From IMG/VR virus record IMGVR_UViG_3300027907_000004, positions 1 to 50,157 of that record: a stretch of DNA of 50,157 nucleotides. One strand, 5' to 3'. Under the pieces are notes generated by a model. That model did no database searches, had not been told where the DNA came from, and was given only the letters and a program-made list of their open reading frames with translations. The DNA comes from a virus. Below, one piece after another: positions 32,989 to 40,215 of the stretch. A program made the translations under genes and the position numbers. Numbering within the stretch: position 1 is the stretch's first letter; every line of letters starts with the position of its first letter.

Positions 32989-33237
32989 ATGAGTGCAGAA
33001 TTTCATGAGCATGTGATGAAAGCTATTAGAGATAGAATTGATACTATTCCAACTGATTCAATGCAATCAGTATATGTTTGGAAGTTTACTGCAGATTTAA
33101 TGGAAATGGCAATTCCTGCAATGATAATGTTTCAATTATCGGGAATGTCACCTGATAAATTAATTGAAATATTCAGAGCTATTGCAGATGGTCTTGAATT
33201 AGCTATGCAAGAAGCGAAAAAGAATGCGGGTAAATAA
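32989..33237 (+). CDS. Small helical early protein, 82 aa
   Basis: The start has AAAGGAG 9 bases upstream. The product (MSAEFHEHVMKAIRDRIDTI ... LFELAMQEAKKNAGK-like end) has helical segments and methionine-rich hydrophobic residues (MEMAIPAMIMFQLSGM) that could form a dimer core. No membrane span is certain. Not recognised. Confidence 0.6.
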   Translation: MSAEFHEHVMKAIRDRIDTIPTDSMQSVYVWKFTADLMEMAIPAMIMFQLSGMSPDKLIEIFRAIADGLELAMQEAKKNAGK

Positions 33238-33240
33238 AAT

Positions 33241-33432
33241 ATGAAACTATATGGTATTATGGAAGAATGTGATGATAATCATTTTGGATTTTTCATTATG
33301 GAAGATGAAATTTATGATAATGAGGAATTAAGAGATAAAAGATTATATCAGCTAATAGAAACAGCAGAAGGTAAGACTTACGAATCAGTTGATTTAGAAG
33401 TTAAGAGTTCTATATCTATTAAGGATAAATGA
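33241..33432 (+). CDS. Small acidic early protein, 63 aa
   Basis: Starts MKLYGIMEECDDNHFGFFIM and has a strand-turn-strand front and a short helical/strand end. Acidic, one cysteine, no membrane segment. It overlaps the next gene by 4 nt (ATGA). Unknown function. Confidence 0.6.
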   Translation: MKLYGIMEECDDNHFGFFIMEDEIYDNEELRDKRLYQLIETAEGKTYESVDLEVKSSISIKDK

Positions 33433-33659
33433 ATATGAATGCAGATCAATTCAATGAGCATGTATTATCTTTATATGATGAATATGAGGTAGATTCTCCT
33501 GATTTCCCAACTAAGTTATTAGATTTCGTTGGAGCCTTACTTTGTTGTGCTTGCGCTAAAGCTGAACAAGGTTCCGGAGAAGAAAAGAGATTATTCTTAG
33601 ACGGTGCTAGATTTATTTTGAAGACGTTTGAAGAAGAAAATTCCATTAGGAGTCATTGA
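33429..33659 (+). CDS. Small helical early protein, 76 aa
   Basis: Starts MNMNADQFNEHVLSLYDEYE and is mostly helical with a C-rich patch (GALLCCACAKAEQGSGEEK, three cysteines). No zinc-binding spacing is obvious. It lies 3 bases before the SprT-SNF2 gene. Not recognised. Confidence 0.6.
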   Translation: MNMNADQFNEHVLSLYDEYEVDSPDFPTKLLDFVGALLCCACAKAEQGSGEEKRLFLDGARFILKTFEEENSIRSH

Positions 33660-33662
33660 AAA

Positions 33663-35717
33663 ATGATCCGCCAATATGACGCGCAAAAATTATGTGATGA
33701 TAAGTTAAGAGAACTAGGTCTTTATTCAAAGGGCTGGAGAACTTGTTTTAGTAAGTCTGAACAGTTTACAGCTGCATGTTATTATGATGAAAAACGTATT
33801 CAAATATCTACGATGTATTTGAATACTTGTTCAGAGGTTCAATTAAAAGAAACAATACTGCATGAATGCGCTCATGCTCTAATTGGTCCTGATAAGGGTC
33901 ATGGATGGGAATGGACTGAAAAGGCTAGGGAAATAGGATTAAAAGATCCTAAGCCGTGTAGATTTGTTAATTGGGAAGCAGGGAAATCTATTCAACCAAG
34001 TGAAAGCAAACCTAAGAGACAGTTTCATAGGTTAGATAAAGTATGTCCTGTTTGTGGAGTTAAGGCTGAGGAAGTATCAAGAGCTAAATTCGGTGATGCA
34101 CATTGGACTAAACTAAAGTGCGGTCATTTAGTTAAATCAGAATCCATTAAAGGTTCTGGATTTGATTTTGATAAATGGGAAAGCGCAACAGGTAAAAGAC
34201 CATTCCCTTATCAAATTGATGGAATTAAGTTTCTTGAATCCTCTGGTGGGCGTGCATTAATTGCAGATGAACCAGGATTAGGTAAGACTATTCAAGCAAT
34301 AGGATTTGCATTAGCACATGCTGAAGATGTATGTCCTATTCTTTGGGTATGTAAGACTACTCTTAAGTTACAGGCAAGTAAAGAGTTTGTTGATTGGGCA
34401 GGTCCAGCATGGATGGCTCAAATTATTACAAGTCCACGTAATTTCATCATGCCTGGCCTTAAGGTCTATATCATTTCAATGGACCTATTAAGGAATATGC
34501 CAACGGATAAACTTGATGCTATTGGATTCAAAACGGTGGTAGCAGATGAAATACAACATTTTAAGAATCCAGACTCTACTAGAACTGCAGAATTACGAAA
34601 GTTGGTTACGAAATCTGAATACTTCATCCCTCTTAGTGGAACACCTTGGAAGAATAGAGGGCAAGAATATTTTCCGGTTCTTAATATGTTGGACCCGATT
34701 AGGTTTCCAAGTTATGAAAACTTTAAGAACAGATGGGTTGACGTTTATCTGGATACAAAAACGATGAAGTATAGACAGGGAGGAATTAAAAATATCCCTG
34801 TATTCAGAGAATATACAAAGGATTTAGTAATACGGAGAATGCGTGATGATGTTCTCCCTGATCTACCTAAGATTAATAGGCAGATTAGATATGTAGATAT
34901 GGGCGAACTGTATGAAAAAGCCTACAATGATATGGAAGTAAAGGTAGCAGAATATATTAAGCAAGCATATCTCGGCGAGAACATGAATATGAGACTGTTA
35001 GGCGCTGAGATAATGAAGCTTAAGCATATTACAGGATTAGCTAAGGTAGGCGTAGCAGTTGAAGATGCAATAGAGTTTATTGAAAATGCACCGGAAGAAG
35101 ATAAGATGACTATCTTCCATCATCACATTGATGTAGGAAATCATCTTCAGCACGGTGATCATGCTAAGACATTTGAGGGATTAGATACTTGGTTAGTTCA
35201 GAATGGATGGAATCCAACATTACGTTTATTCGGTGGAAGATCATCAGATGAACGTAATGATGTTATTCAGAAATTCAAGGATGATCCTAAGAATCGTATT
35301 CTCATTGCATCAACATTAGCATCAGGAGAAGGATTAAATATTCAGTTCTGTCAGAATGCGATGATGTTAGAGAGGCAATGGAATCCCGCTAATGAAGAAC
35401 AAGCTGAACTAAGATTCTCAAGACCATTAACTAGGAGAGAGATGCCCGAATATCTCCAGAATTTCCTATTTGATGGTGATGGAAATCAAAAGAAAGTATC
35501 TATTAGAGTTCCATATTTCATTGCAGATGGAACGGTAGATTCAATGTTGACTGAATTAGTAGAACGTAAAAGATTGAATTTCAGGCGTTCTATGAATAAA
35601 GGAGAAGAAAATATTAAGTGGGAAGAAAATGAGATTATGGCTGAACTAGCAGACATGATTCTTAAGAAGCGATTTGGTAAGGCTTCTAAAATACCTGCTC
35701 AATTAGTGGAGTTCTAA
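33663..35717 (+). CDS. SprT-like metalloprotease fused to SNF2-family helicase, 684 aa
   Basis: Residues 1-110 are SprT/SPRTN-like: HECAH (67-71) supplies H67, E68 and H71, and GHGWEW gives a third zinc ligand at H80. A zinc ribbon follows (C128, C131, C153, H155). Residues about 175-590 form a SNF2-type motor: DEPGLGKT (202-209), DEIQH (295-299), SGTPW (325-329), a STLASGEGLNIQF segment near 550-562 and RQWNPANEEQAELRFSR (571-587) carrying the arginines of motif VI. The fusion suggests a protein that moves along DNA and proteolyses crosslinked or bound protein. It starts 3 bases after the previous gene. Confidence 0.85.
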   Translation: MIRQYDAQKLCDDKLRELGLYSKGWRTCFSKSEQFTAACYYDEKRIQISTMYLNTCSEVQLKETILHECAHALIGPDKGHGWEWTEKAREIGLKDPKPCRFVNWEAGKSIQPSESKPKRQFHRLDKVCPVCGVKAEEVSRAKFGDAHWTKLKCGHLVKSESIKGSGFDFDKWESATGKRPFPYQIDGIKFLESSGGRALIADEPGLGKTIQAIGFALAHAEDVCPILWVCKTTLKLQASKEFVDWAGPAWMAQIITSPRNFIMPGLKVYIISMDLLRNMPTDKLDAIGFKTVVADEIQHFKNPDSTRTAELRKLVTKSEYFIPLSGTPWKNRGQEYFPVLNMLDPIRFPSYENFKNRWVDVYLDTKTMKYRQGGIKNIPVFREYTKDLVIRRMRDDVLPDLPKINRQIRYVDMGELYEKAYNDMEVKVAEYIKQAYLGENMNMRLLGAEIMKLKHITGLAKVGVAVEDAIEFIENAPEEDKMTIFHHHIDVGNHLQHGDHAKTFEGLDTWLVQNGWNPTLRLFGGRSSDERNDVIQKFKDDPKNRILIASTLASGEGLNIQFCQNAMMLERQWNPANEEQAELRFSRPLTRREMPEYLQNFLFDGDGNQKKVSIRVPYFIADGTVDSMLTELVERKRLNFRRSMNKGEENIKWEENEIMAELADMILKKRFGKASKIPAQLVEF

Positions 35718-35718
35718 T

Positions 35719-35880
35719 ATGACTTCTAAAAGACATATGAATTTAATTAAACTTGCCCATGTTCCAACTATGAAGGGCAAAGGAAAATGGCAAACCAAAA
35801 GAGGATTGAAACGTTATCTTCTTAAAAGACGTAGACTCAATAAGATTAAGAAAATGTCTCGTAAGGCAAATTGGAATTAA
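35719..35880 (+). CDS. Very basic small protein, 53 aa
   Basis: ATG 35719 overlaps the previous stop region and encodes MTSKRHMNLIKLAHVPTMKG, then a run rich in K and R (KRGLKRYLLKRRRLNKIKKM). Very high positive charge suggests nucleic-acid binding. No family recognised. Confidence 0.55.
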   Translation: MTSKRHMNLIKLAHVPTMKGKGKWQTKRGLKRYLLKRRRLNKIKKMSRKANWN

Positions 35881-35883
35881 AAA

Positions 35884-36108
35884 ATGGACCTAAATATTAA
35901 AAGAGAAAGACGTAGAATAGTAATAGATTTTGTAACTGAATATCCTGCTGAAATTACACCTGAGAAGATAGCAGGATTATTTCAGGATTATTTACATCTA
36001 AATAGGTTTGTAATAGTTCCTGCTCAGGTATCATTGTATCCTGAAGAAACTAAGATAGTTCAGCATCCAATTAGTCTTGCGGGTGTATTGAAAGATATTA
36101 AGCAATGA
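35884..36108 (+). CDS. Small early protein, 74 aa
   Basis: Starts MDLNIKRERRRIVIDFVTEY and has a beta-alpha-beta appearance (RRRIVIDFV, EKIAGLFQDYLHLN, RFVIVPAQVSLYP). Soluble, no cysteines. It overlaps the next gene by 4 nt. Function unknown. Confidence 0.55.
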   Translation: MDLNIKRERRRIVIDFVTEYPAEITPEKIAGLFQDYLHLNRFVIVPAQVSLYPEETKIVQHPISLAGVLKDIKQ

Positions 36109-36347
36109 AATCAGAGGATTGTAGCAGTCATTTACATGAATTTTGTAATCAATGTGATTGCAATTGTCATGGAATGCAAATATCAGATGAGGAAATAACA
36201 AAGCTATTAGATTATTTCATTAATCGTGCAGGTTGGATTAGTTTTGAAACAGATATGCCAATACATACTTTTATAAAGAGATTACAAGAATATGAGAAAA
36301 CTAAAGATACTTCCAAGGTCGAACAATGGAGTGAGCAGAACTCATAG
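36105..36347 (+). CDS. Cys-rich small protein, 80 aa
   Basis: Residues 1-25 (MKSEDCSSHLHEFCNQCDCN) contain cysteines and histidines (C-x-C-x3-C-H pattern) likely to bind metal, followed by an amphipathic helical region. It overlaps the next gene by 56 nt, which is large for this module, so the boundary of one of the two is uncertain. Confidence 0.55.
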   Translation: MKSEDCSSHLHEFCNQCDCNCHGMQISDEEITKLLDYFINRAGWISFETDMPIHTFIKRLQEYEKTKDTSKVEQWSEQNS

Positions 36348-36483
36348 TGGATTTAGCTTGTATCAATATCAGAAGAATGAATTGATAAGACGTGCTGCAC
36401 ATGAAGGATGTTCTGTTAGTTATTATATGAATAAGCTTTTGTGGAACGATTGGTTAATGGAACAAGAAAAAAGAAGGAAATAA
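36292..36483 (+). CDS. Ribbon-helix-helix-like protein, 63 aa
   Basis: The sequence GFSLYQYQKNELIRRAAHEG, then CSVSYYMNKLLWNDWL resembles an Arc/MetJ-type strand and two helices. A later GTG at 36331 would give a 50-residue protein and remove most of the overlap with the previous gene. DNA binding is plausible. Both starts are possible. Confidence 0.5.
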   Translation: MRKLKILPRSNNGVSRTHSGFSLYQYQKNELIRRAAHEGCSVSYYMNKLLWNDWLMEQEKRRK

Positions 36484-36599
36484 TGATTATGCATAATTGG
36501 AAATGGTGGCAACAATATTTATTCTTTCTATTCATTTATTTACTAGGAACATTTGGTGGACTTTGGATAGTTCATTTGTTATTGGATAAAGTAAAATGA
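36483..36599 (+). CDS. Small membrane protein, 38 aa
   Basis: ATG 36483 overlaps the previous stop by one base and encodes MIMHNWKWWQQYLFFLFIYL, then LGTFGGLWIVHLLLDKVK: one long hydrophobic segment with W-rich front and basic tail. It overlaps the next start by 4 nt. A membrane peptide is likely; role unknown. Confidence 0.5.
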   Translation: MIMHNWKWWQQYLFFLFIYLLGTFGGLWIVHLLLDKVK

Positions 36600-36823
36600 A
36601 ATGTCCTTACTGCAAACAGGAACCTACTCAAACTGCATTTTGTTACAAGCATAGTCCAGTAGGAGATTGTGTATTAGCAAAGTATAACGTAAGACACTTA
36701 CATCACTTTTGCAATGCAAGTTGGCCTAGTCCAAAACATTCTTGGATTGAGGTGATTAAGGAGGAATATGAAACTAGGCTTCACGGGAACTCAGAACGGA
36801 ATGACTCAATTTCAGAAGGATGA
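36596..36823 (+). CDS. Zinc-binding protein, 75 aa
   Basis: Encodes MKCPYCKQEPTQTAFCYKHS, then GDCVLAKYNVRHLHHFCNAS. CPYC plus later C and H residues form a probable zinc finger. The last 56 bases overlap the SLOG gene, which has its own strong ribosome site. Not recognised. Confidence 0.55.
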   Translation: MKCPYCKQEPTQTAFCYKHSPVGDCVLAKYNVRHLHHFCNASWPSPKHSWIEVIKEEYETRLHGNSERNDSISEG

Positions 36824-37244
36824 ATTGAGAAAACTTATTGATTTATTAAAAGTATCAGAATTTGTTCATGGAGATTGTATAGGTTCTGATTGTGAAGCGA
36901 ATGATATTGCGTTAGAACAAGGCGTTGGAGTATATTCTATATATCCTTCGACTCACTTTAAGAAAAGGGCATTCTGTTTCAATAAGGAGAAGGTTCTCAA
37001 TAACGATAATGGACAGTGGACTACATACGATCATAATGGAGTAAAGATTATAGTAAGATGGTTTCCGAAAGATGCTCCATTGAATAGGAATCGTCACATA
37101 GTAGATAACGTAACGAGATTAATAGCTACGCCTAAAGAACATGAGCATTCGTTACGATCAGGAACATGGGCAACGATTAGGTATTGTTGGAAAATAAAGA
37201 AAGACATAACAATCATTCCTCCAATGAAGGAGTATTTACTATGA
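36768..37244 (+). CDS. SLOG-fold (YspA/DprA-like) protein, 158 aa
   Basis: LGFTGTQNGMTQFQ (residues 3-16) is the glycine-rich nucleotide loop. FVHGDCIGSDCEANDIALEQG (about 32-52) and PLNRNRHIVDN (about 105-115) match the YspA/cpYpsA-type SLOG family. AAGGAGG lies 3 bases upstream of the ATG. SLOG domains bind nucleotide-like ligands, and related proteins act in signalling or anti-phage defence. Here it sits in the phage early module, so a role against host nucleotide signalling is possible but unproven. Confidence 0.78.
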   Translation: MKLGFTGTQNGMTQFQKDELRKLIDLLKVSEFVHGDCIGSDCEANDIALEQGVGVYSIYPSTHFKKRAFCFNKEKVLNNDNGQWTTYDHNGVKIIVRWFPKDAPLNRNRHIVDNVTRLIATPKEHEHSLRSGTWATIRYCWKIKKDITIIPPMKEYLL

Positions 37245-37471
37245 TCGCAATCTTTTTGGAAGAGAAGAAAATTGGAACCAAATACACTGGATACACGGAT
37301 TATGATTTCAAGTGGCATCCAGATCAATCCTTTACAGTAACAGCAGAAGTTACTAGGGAAGATTATTTAAAGGAGTATGAAATAACTACAGGAAGAAAGG
37401 TAATCAATCCTAAGAATCTCATGAACATTAACAATGTGAATGCTAAGTTTTATCTAATTACTGTGGATTAG
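37241..37471 (+). CDS. Small early protein, 76 aa
   Basis: ATG 37241 overlaps the SLOG stop (ATGA), which is the best start. The product MIAIFLEEKKIGTKYTGYTD is strand-rich and soluble, with a segment FKWHPDQSFTVTAEVTREDY. Not recognised; it is probably co-translated with the SLOG protein. Confidence 0.6.
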   Translation: MIAIFLEEKKIGTKYTGYTDYDFKWHPDQSFTVTAEVTREDYLKEYEITTGRKVINPKNLMNINNVNAKFYLITVD

Positions 37472-37476
37472 AAAAT

Positions 37477-37620
37477 ATGACTACATGGCAATGGAAAGTA
37501 GTTAAAGCTTTATGCATATTGGTTCTAGCTTTACTGAAAGGAGAAACTTTTGATTCACTTGAATCTTCTGTTCAATATGGAGAGGAAATTCATTTATTGA
37601 ATGAGGCAATTAAAAGATGA
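37477..37620 (+). CDS. Small protein with short hydrophobic segment, 47 aa
   Basis: ATG 37477 encodes MTTWQWKVVKALCILVLALL, then KGETFDSLESSVQYGEEIHL. The first 20 residues are a possible membrane anchor and the rest a short helical tail. It overlaps the next start by 4 nt. Confidence 0.5.
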   Translation: MTTWQWKVVKALCILVLALLKGETFDSLESSVQYGEEIHLLNEAIKR

Positions 37621-37787
37621 TAATTGGAAGATTACTCATAAGGCATTATGGAGCAAGTAGATTATTTGGTATTTTTAGATTAAAAGGGGGATTTCATTTA
37701 GAACTATTTTGGTTAACTTTTATTTATCCAATATCAAAAGATTGGTATGTGTCGCTAAAGAGGGAGTATTTTAAAAATGGCGAATAG
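37617..37787 (+). CDS. Small hydrophobic/basic protein, 56 aa
   Basis: ATG 37617 (ATGA overlap) encodes MIIGRLLIRHYGASRLFGIF, then RLKGGFHLELFWLTFIYPIS and a basic tail. It is likely membrane-associated, with 11 bases overlapping the next gene. Not recognised. Confidence 0.45.
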   Translation: MIIGRLLIRHYGASRLFGIFRLKGGFHLELFWLTFIYPISKDWYVSLKREYFKNGE

Positions 37788-38052
37788 ACCTTATCATCGT
37801 AGATTTAATAGACCACAGCTACCCGATGGCAAAGTAAGAAGATTTGTCCATGCAAAAGCTACTATTGAGGAAACTAATCTTAGAGCTACAATAGATGAGA
37901 ATGGTAAGATTAGTATCATTCAGGAACATAAGGATGATACTTATGATGAAATTGAAATACCTGCATCATTTGCTTATAAGATTATCAATCTAGTGGAGAT
38001 GACTAGGAGAACTAAAATTATTGATAAGGAAGATATTCCTAAAAATGAATAA
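37777..38052 (+). CDS. Small early protein, 91 aa
   Basis: Encodes MANRPYHRRFNRPQLPDGKV with a basic N-terminus, followed by a strand-rich body (NLRATIDENGKISIIQEHKD) and a helical end (IINLVEMTRRTKIIDKED). It may bind nucleic acid through the basic start. Unknown family. Confidence 0.6.
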   Translation: MANRPYHRRFNRPQLPDGKVRRFVHAKATIEETNLRATIDENGKISIIQEHKDDTYDEIEIPASFAYKIINLVEMTRRTKIIDKEDIPKNE

Positions 38053-38242
38053 AGAATATTTAGGTGATGGTGTTTACATTTACATGGATGAGGGCAGAGA
38101 TCAATTAGTAATAACAACTGAGAATGGAGACGGATTTCCTACTAATGAGATTTTCCTTGAAGGGGAAATTCTTTATGCATTTATGGGATATGTTAAAAGA
38201 CGTTTGCCTACATTTTGGCAAATGATTAAAGAGAAATTATGA
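38045..38242 (+). CDS. Small early protein, 65 aa
   Basis: I chose ATG 38045, because the upstream TTG 38021 lacks a ribosome site. The product is MNKEYLGDGVYIYMDEGRDQ with strands and a C-terminal helix containing YAFMGYVKRRLPTF. Soluble. It shares a 4-nt overlap with the next gene. Confidence 0.55.
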   Translation: MNKEYLGDGVYIYMDEGRDQLVITTENGDGFPTNEIFLEGEILYAFMGYVKRRLPTFWQMIKEKL

Positions 38243-38439
38243 TTATAAAGGAATTTGACGTGGTAATAAAAAGATATACAATGGATGATCTTAAGGAACT
38301 ACTTGGGGAGGGTCGTAAAGATATTAGAATTGCAGTAGAATGGAAAAGAGATGGCGGTCTGCCTCAAAAACTAATGAGTTCAAGTATGGAAATAATTGCA
38401 GAAACTTGGGAACCAAAACCCCAGAAAAATAAATTATGA
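38239..38439 (+). CDS. Small early protein, 66 aa
   Basis: Encodes MIIKEFDVVIKRYTMDDLKE, then LLGEGRKDIRIAVEWKRDGG and a strand-turn end. Overlaps the nuclease start by 4 nt. No motif recognised; possibly a small partner of the nuclease. Confidence 0.55.
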   Translation: MIIKEFDVVIKRYTMDDLKELLGEGRKDIRIAVEWKRDGGLPQKLMSSSMEIIAETWEPKPQKNKL

Positions 38440-39329
38440 CTGAATTATTAGAAAATATAGAAACAGAAAAATGGACTAATGTTCAAGTAGATAGTCAAGT
38501 TCTAACTTCATTTATGGAGTGTCCTAGGAAATATGATTATGTTTTTAATCGTCATTTGGTTCCTGTTCTTGGAGTTAGTAAATCCATTCAAAAAGGACAA
38601 TTATCACACGTCGGAATACATGCATATTGGAAAGCGAGACTTGAAGGGAAGGATTATCAGGAGGCGTCTGTAAATGGAGTTGATGCTGCAAAGAAAGAGA
38701 TTGTCAAATTTAATAATCTTGGTCCTGACGATTCTCTTGACGTATTGCATAATCTCATTGCTTTCTTTAAGTTCCAGACTACTAAATCGTGGATTCCTAG
38801 ATTCACTGAGCAACATTTTAGAATACTTGGTTATGAAGATCCTGCCCTGCGATTAAGAATATTTCTTACAGGAAGAATAGACTTAGGATTATCTAATCCA
38901 CAATTACCATTAATACCTGTGGATGTTAAGAGTGAAGCAGAAAGATGGTTCTATTCTGCAATGAGGAATCAGTTTAAGATATATGCGATTGCTTGTAAAA
39001 CATTCATATTCGGTGTTCAGCGATTTGGATTTCAAAAGACAGTTCCTGAAGAACAGAAATTCAAATTGGAGATTATATCTTTCGATAATGATATTCTGGA
39101 AGAATTCAAGAATGAGACAGTGCCCTATTACATTAAGAGAATGCTAATTGCAAATGAGGACAAGTTCTATCCAATGAATACTGCATCGTGCATTCATGGC
39201 CACTTTGCTTGTCCGTTTAGTGATAAGTATAATCAGGGTGGTATCTGTGCTGTTAGTAGGGAATTAAGAGAACAGAAATTACAGAGATACTTTACAGTTG
39301 GAGAACCGTGGAATCCGGAGGAATTTTAA
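38436..39329 (+). CDS. RecB/Cas4-like PD-(D/E)XK nuclease, 297 aa
   Basis: Nuclease motifs are visible: SHVGIHAYWKA with H58/H62 in the early helix, GRIDLG with D149, PVDVKSE with D163 and K165, and QFKIYA with Q179 and Y183. C29 plus C252, C259 and C271 match the four cysteines that hold an iron-sulphur cluster in Cas4/AddB-type nucleases, although the later spacings are wider. It would cut or process DNA ends in replication or recombination. The neighbouring Sak4-like gene fits this. Confidence 0.82.
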   Translation: MTELLENIETEKWTNVQVDSQVLTSFMECPRKYDYVFNRHLVPVLGVSKSIQKGQLSHVGIHAYWKARLEGKDYQEASVNGVDAAKKEIVKFNNLGPDDSLDVLHNLIAFFKFQTTKSWIPRFTEQHFRILGYEDPALRLRIFLTGRIDLGLSNPQLPLIPVDVKSEAERWFYSAMRNQFKIYAIACKTFIFGVQRFGFQKTVPEEQKFKLEIISFDNDILEEFKNETVPYYIKRMLIANEDKFYPMNTASCIHGHFACPFSDKYNQGGICAVSRELREQKLQRYFTVGEPWNPEEF

Positions 39330-39330
39330 T

Positions 39331-39561
39331 ATGATTTTTACTACAACTATAAAAGGTGAATTGCAAATAGATCATAAAAGGGGAGTAATATATTTTCATT
39401 CAGATATTAATGCATTAAAGGTAGGATATTGTCCTACTCCATTAAGAATTTGTGGATTAGGCGAAATAAAAGCTCCGTTACAAGACAGACAAATTGATTT
39501 GACAGTTTTAAGCTTGGTAATCCAAGATCATGAGATTAAAGAGGTAAGAATAGTAAAGTAG
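39331..39561 (+). CDS. Small beta-rich early protein, 76 aa
   Basis: ATG 39331 follows the nuclease stop by 1 base; a TTG at 39298 would begin inside the nuclease. Encodes MIFTTTIKGELQIDHKRGVI, then strands with LRICGLGEIKAPL and a closing VIQDHEIKEVRIV. Not recognised. Confidence 0.58.
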   Translation: MIFTTTIKGELQIDHKRGVIYFHSDINALKVGYCPTPLRICGLGEIKAPLQDRQIDLTVLSLVIQDHEIKEVRIVK

Positions 39562-39571
39562 GATAAAGATC

Positions 39572-39889
39572 ATGCCCAAATCAAGGCACGCCCATTTATA
39601 TCGTCGCGTAAGATTAAAGGATGCTTATATTATGAAGTGTCAGAAACTAGGATGCACTCATTATGAGCATATGAATAGTAAGTTCTCTGTTCCAATTCTG
39701 ATAGGTAGATTATCAACTTGTAATAGATGTAAAGAACCTTTCGTATTGGATAAGCGCGCGCTGCAAATGGAGAAGCCTTGTTGCATTGATTGTGTGAAAC
39801 ATAAGAAAGAGACTAAAGAAAAGGTTAAGAGCGCGGAACAATTTTTTGAAGAATTGGAGAAGTCAGTAGCAAATGACATTAAGAACTGA
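39572..39889 (+). CDS. Zinc-ribbon basic protein, 105 aa
   Basis: Encodes MPKSRHAHLYRRVRLKDAYI, followed by C-x4-C (MKCQKLGCTHYEH), CNRCKEPFVL and CCIDC clusters. Two zinc sites are likely. The last third is a lysine- and glutamate-rich helix. It overlaps the next gene by 17 nt. Nucleic-acid binding is likely. Confidence 0.65.
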   Translation: MPKSRHAHLYRRVRLKDAYIMKCQKLGCTHYEHMNSKFSVPILIGRLSTCNRCKEPFVLDKRALQMEKPCCIDCVKHKKETKEKVKSAEQFFEELEKSVANDIKN

Positions 39890-40076
39890 GCCTGTTTATG
39901 AATGTGATCTGTGTAAACAAATTATTAGTAAAGAGGTAAAAATTGAGAGATATAAAGTTCTCCTAAAGAATGTTGAGGCAAAAGAATATCATTTTTGCAG
40001 CGAACAACATCTTCATTTCTTTATAGTAGGATATGAACAACATGCCAATGACATTGGAAGAACTGAAGGTAATTGA
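39873..40076 (+). CDS. Small treble-clef-like zinc protein, 67 aa
   Basis: MTLRTEPVYECDLCKQIISK carries CDLC, and YHFCSEQHLHFFIVGYEQHA adds a C and several H residues, as in a treble-clef or MYM-type finger. Basic and soluble. Overlaps both neighbours, showing very tight packing. Not recognised. Confidence 0.55.
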   Translation: MTLRTEPVYECDLCKQIISKEVKIERYKVLLKNVEAKEYHFCSEQHLHFFIVGYEQHANDIGRTEGN

Positions 40077-40215
40077 ACGGGTATTAGATAAATTTGATAC
40101 TCATAAAATGACTTGGGATCTTTGGCAGGATTGTAGTCACTCATTAGGAATTGTAAGAAGGGAAATTAAATTGAAGGAAACAGATTTCGTTACAGGAGAA
40201 AAGATTAAAAAATGA
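40033..40215 (+). CDS. Small helical early protein, 60 aa
   Basis: Possible starts are 40033 (ATG with GTAGG just upstream) and 40042 (ATG). Product MNNMPMTLEELKVIERVLDK is helical, with a W-rich middle (DTHKMTWDLWQDCSHSLGIV). It overlaps the ATPase start by 4 nt. Unknown. Confidence 0.5.
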   Translation: MNNMPMTLEELKVIERVLDKFDTHKMTWDLWQDCSHSLGIVRREIKLKETDFVTGEKIKK

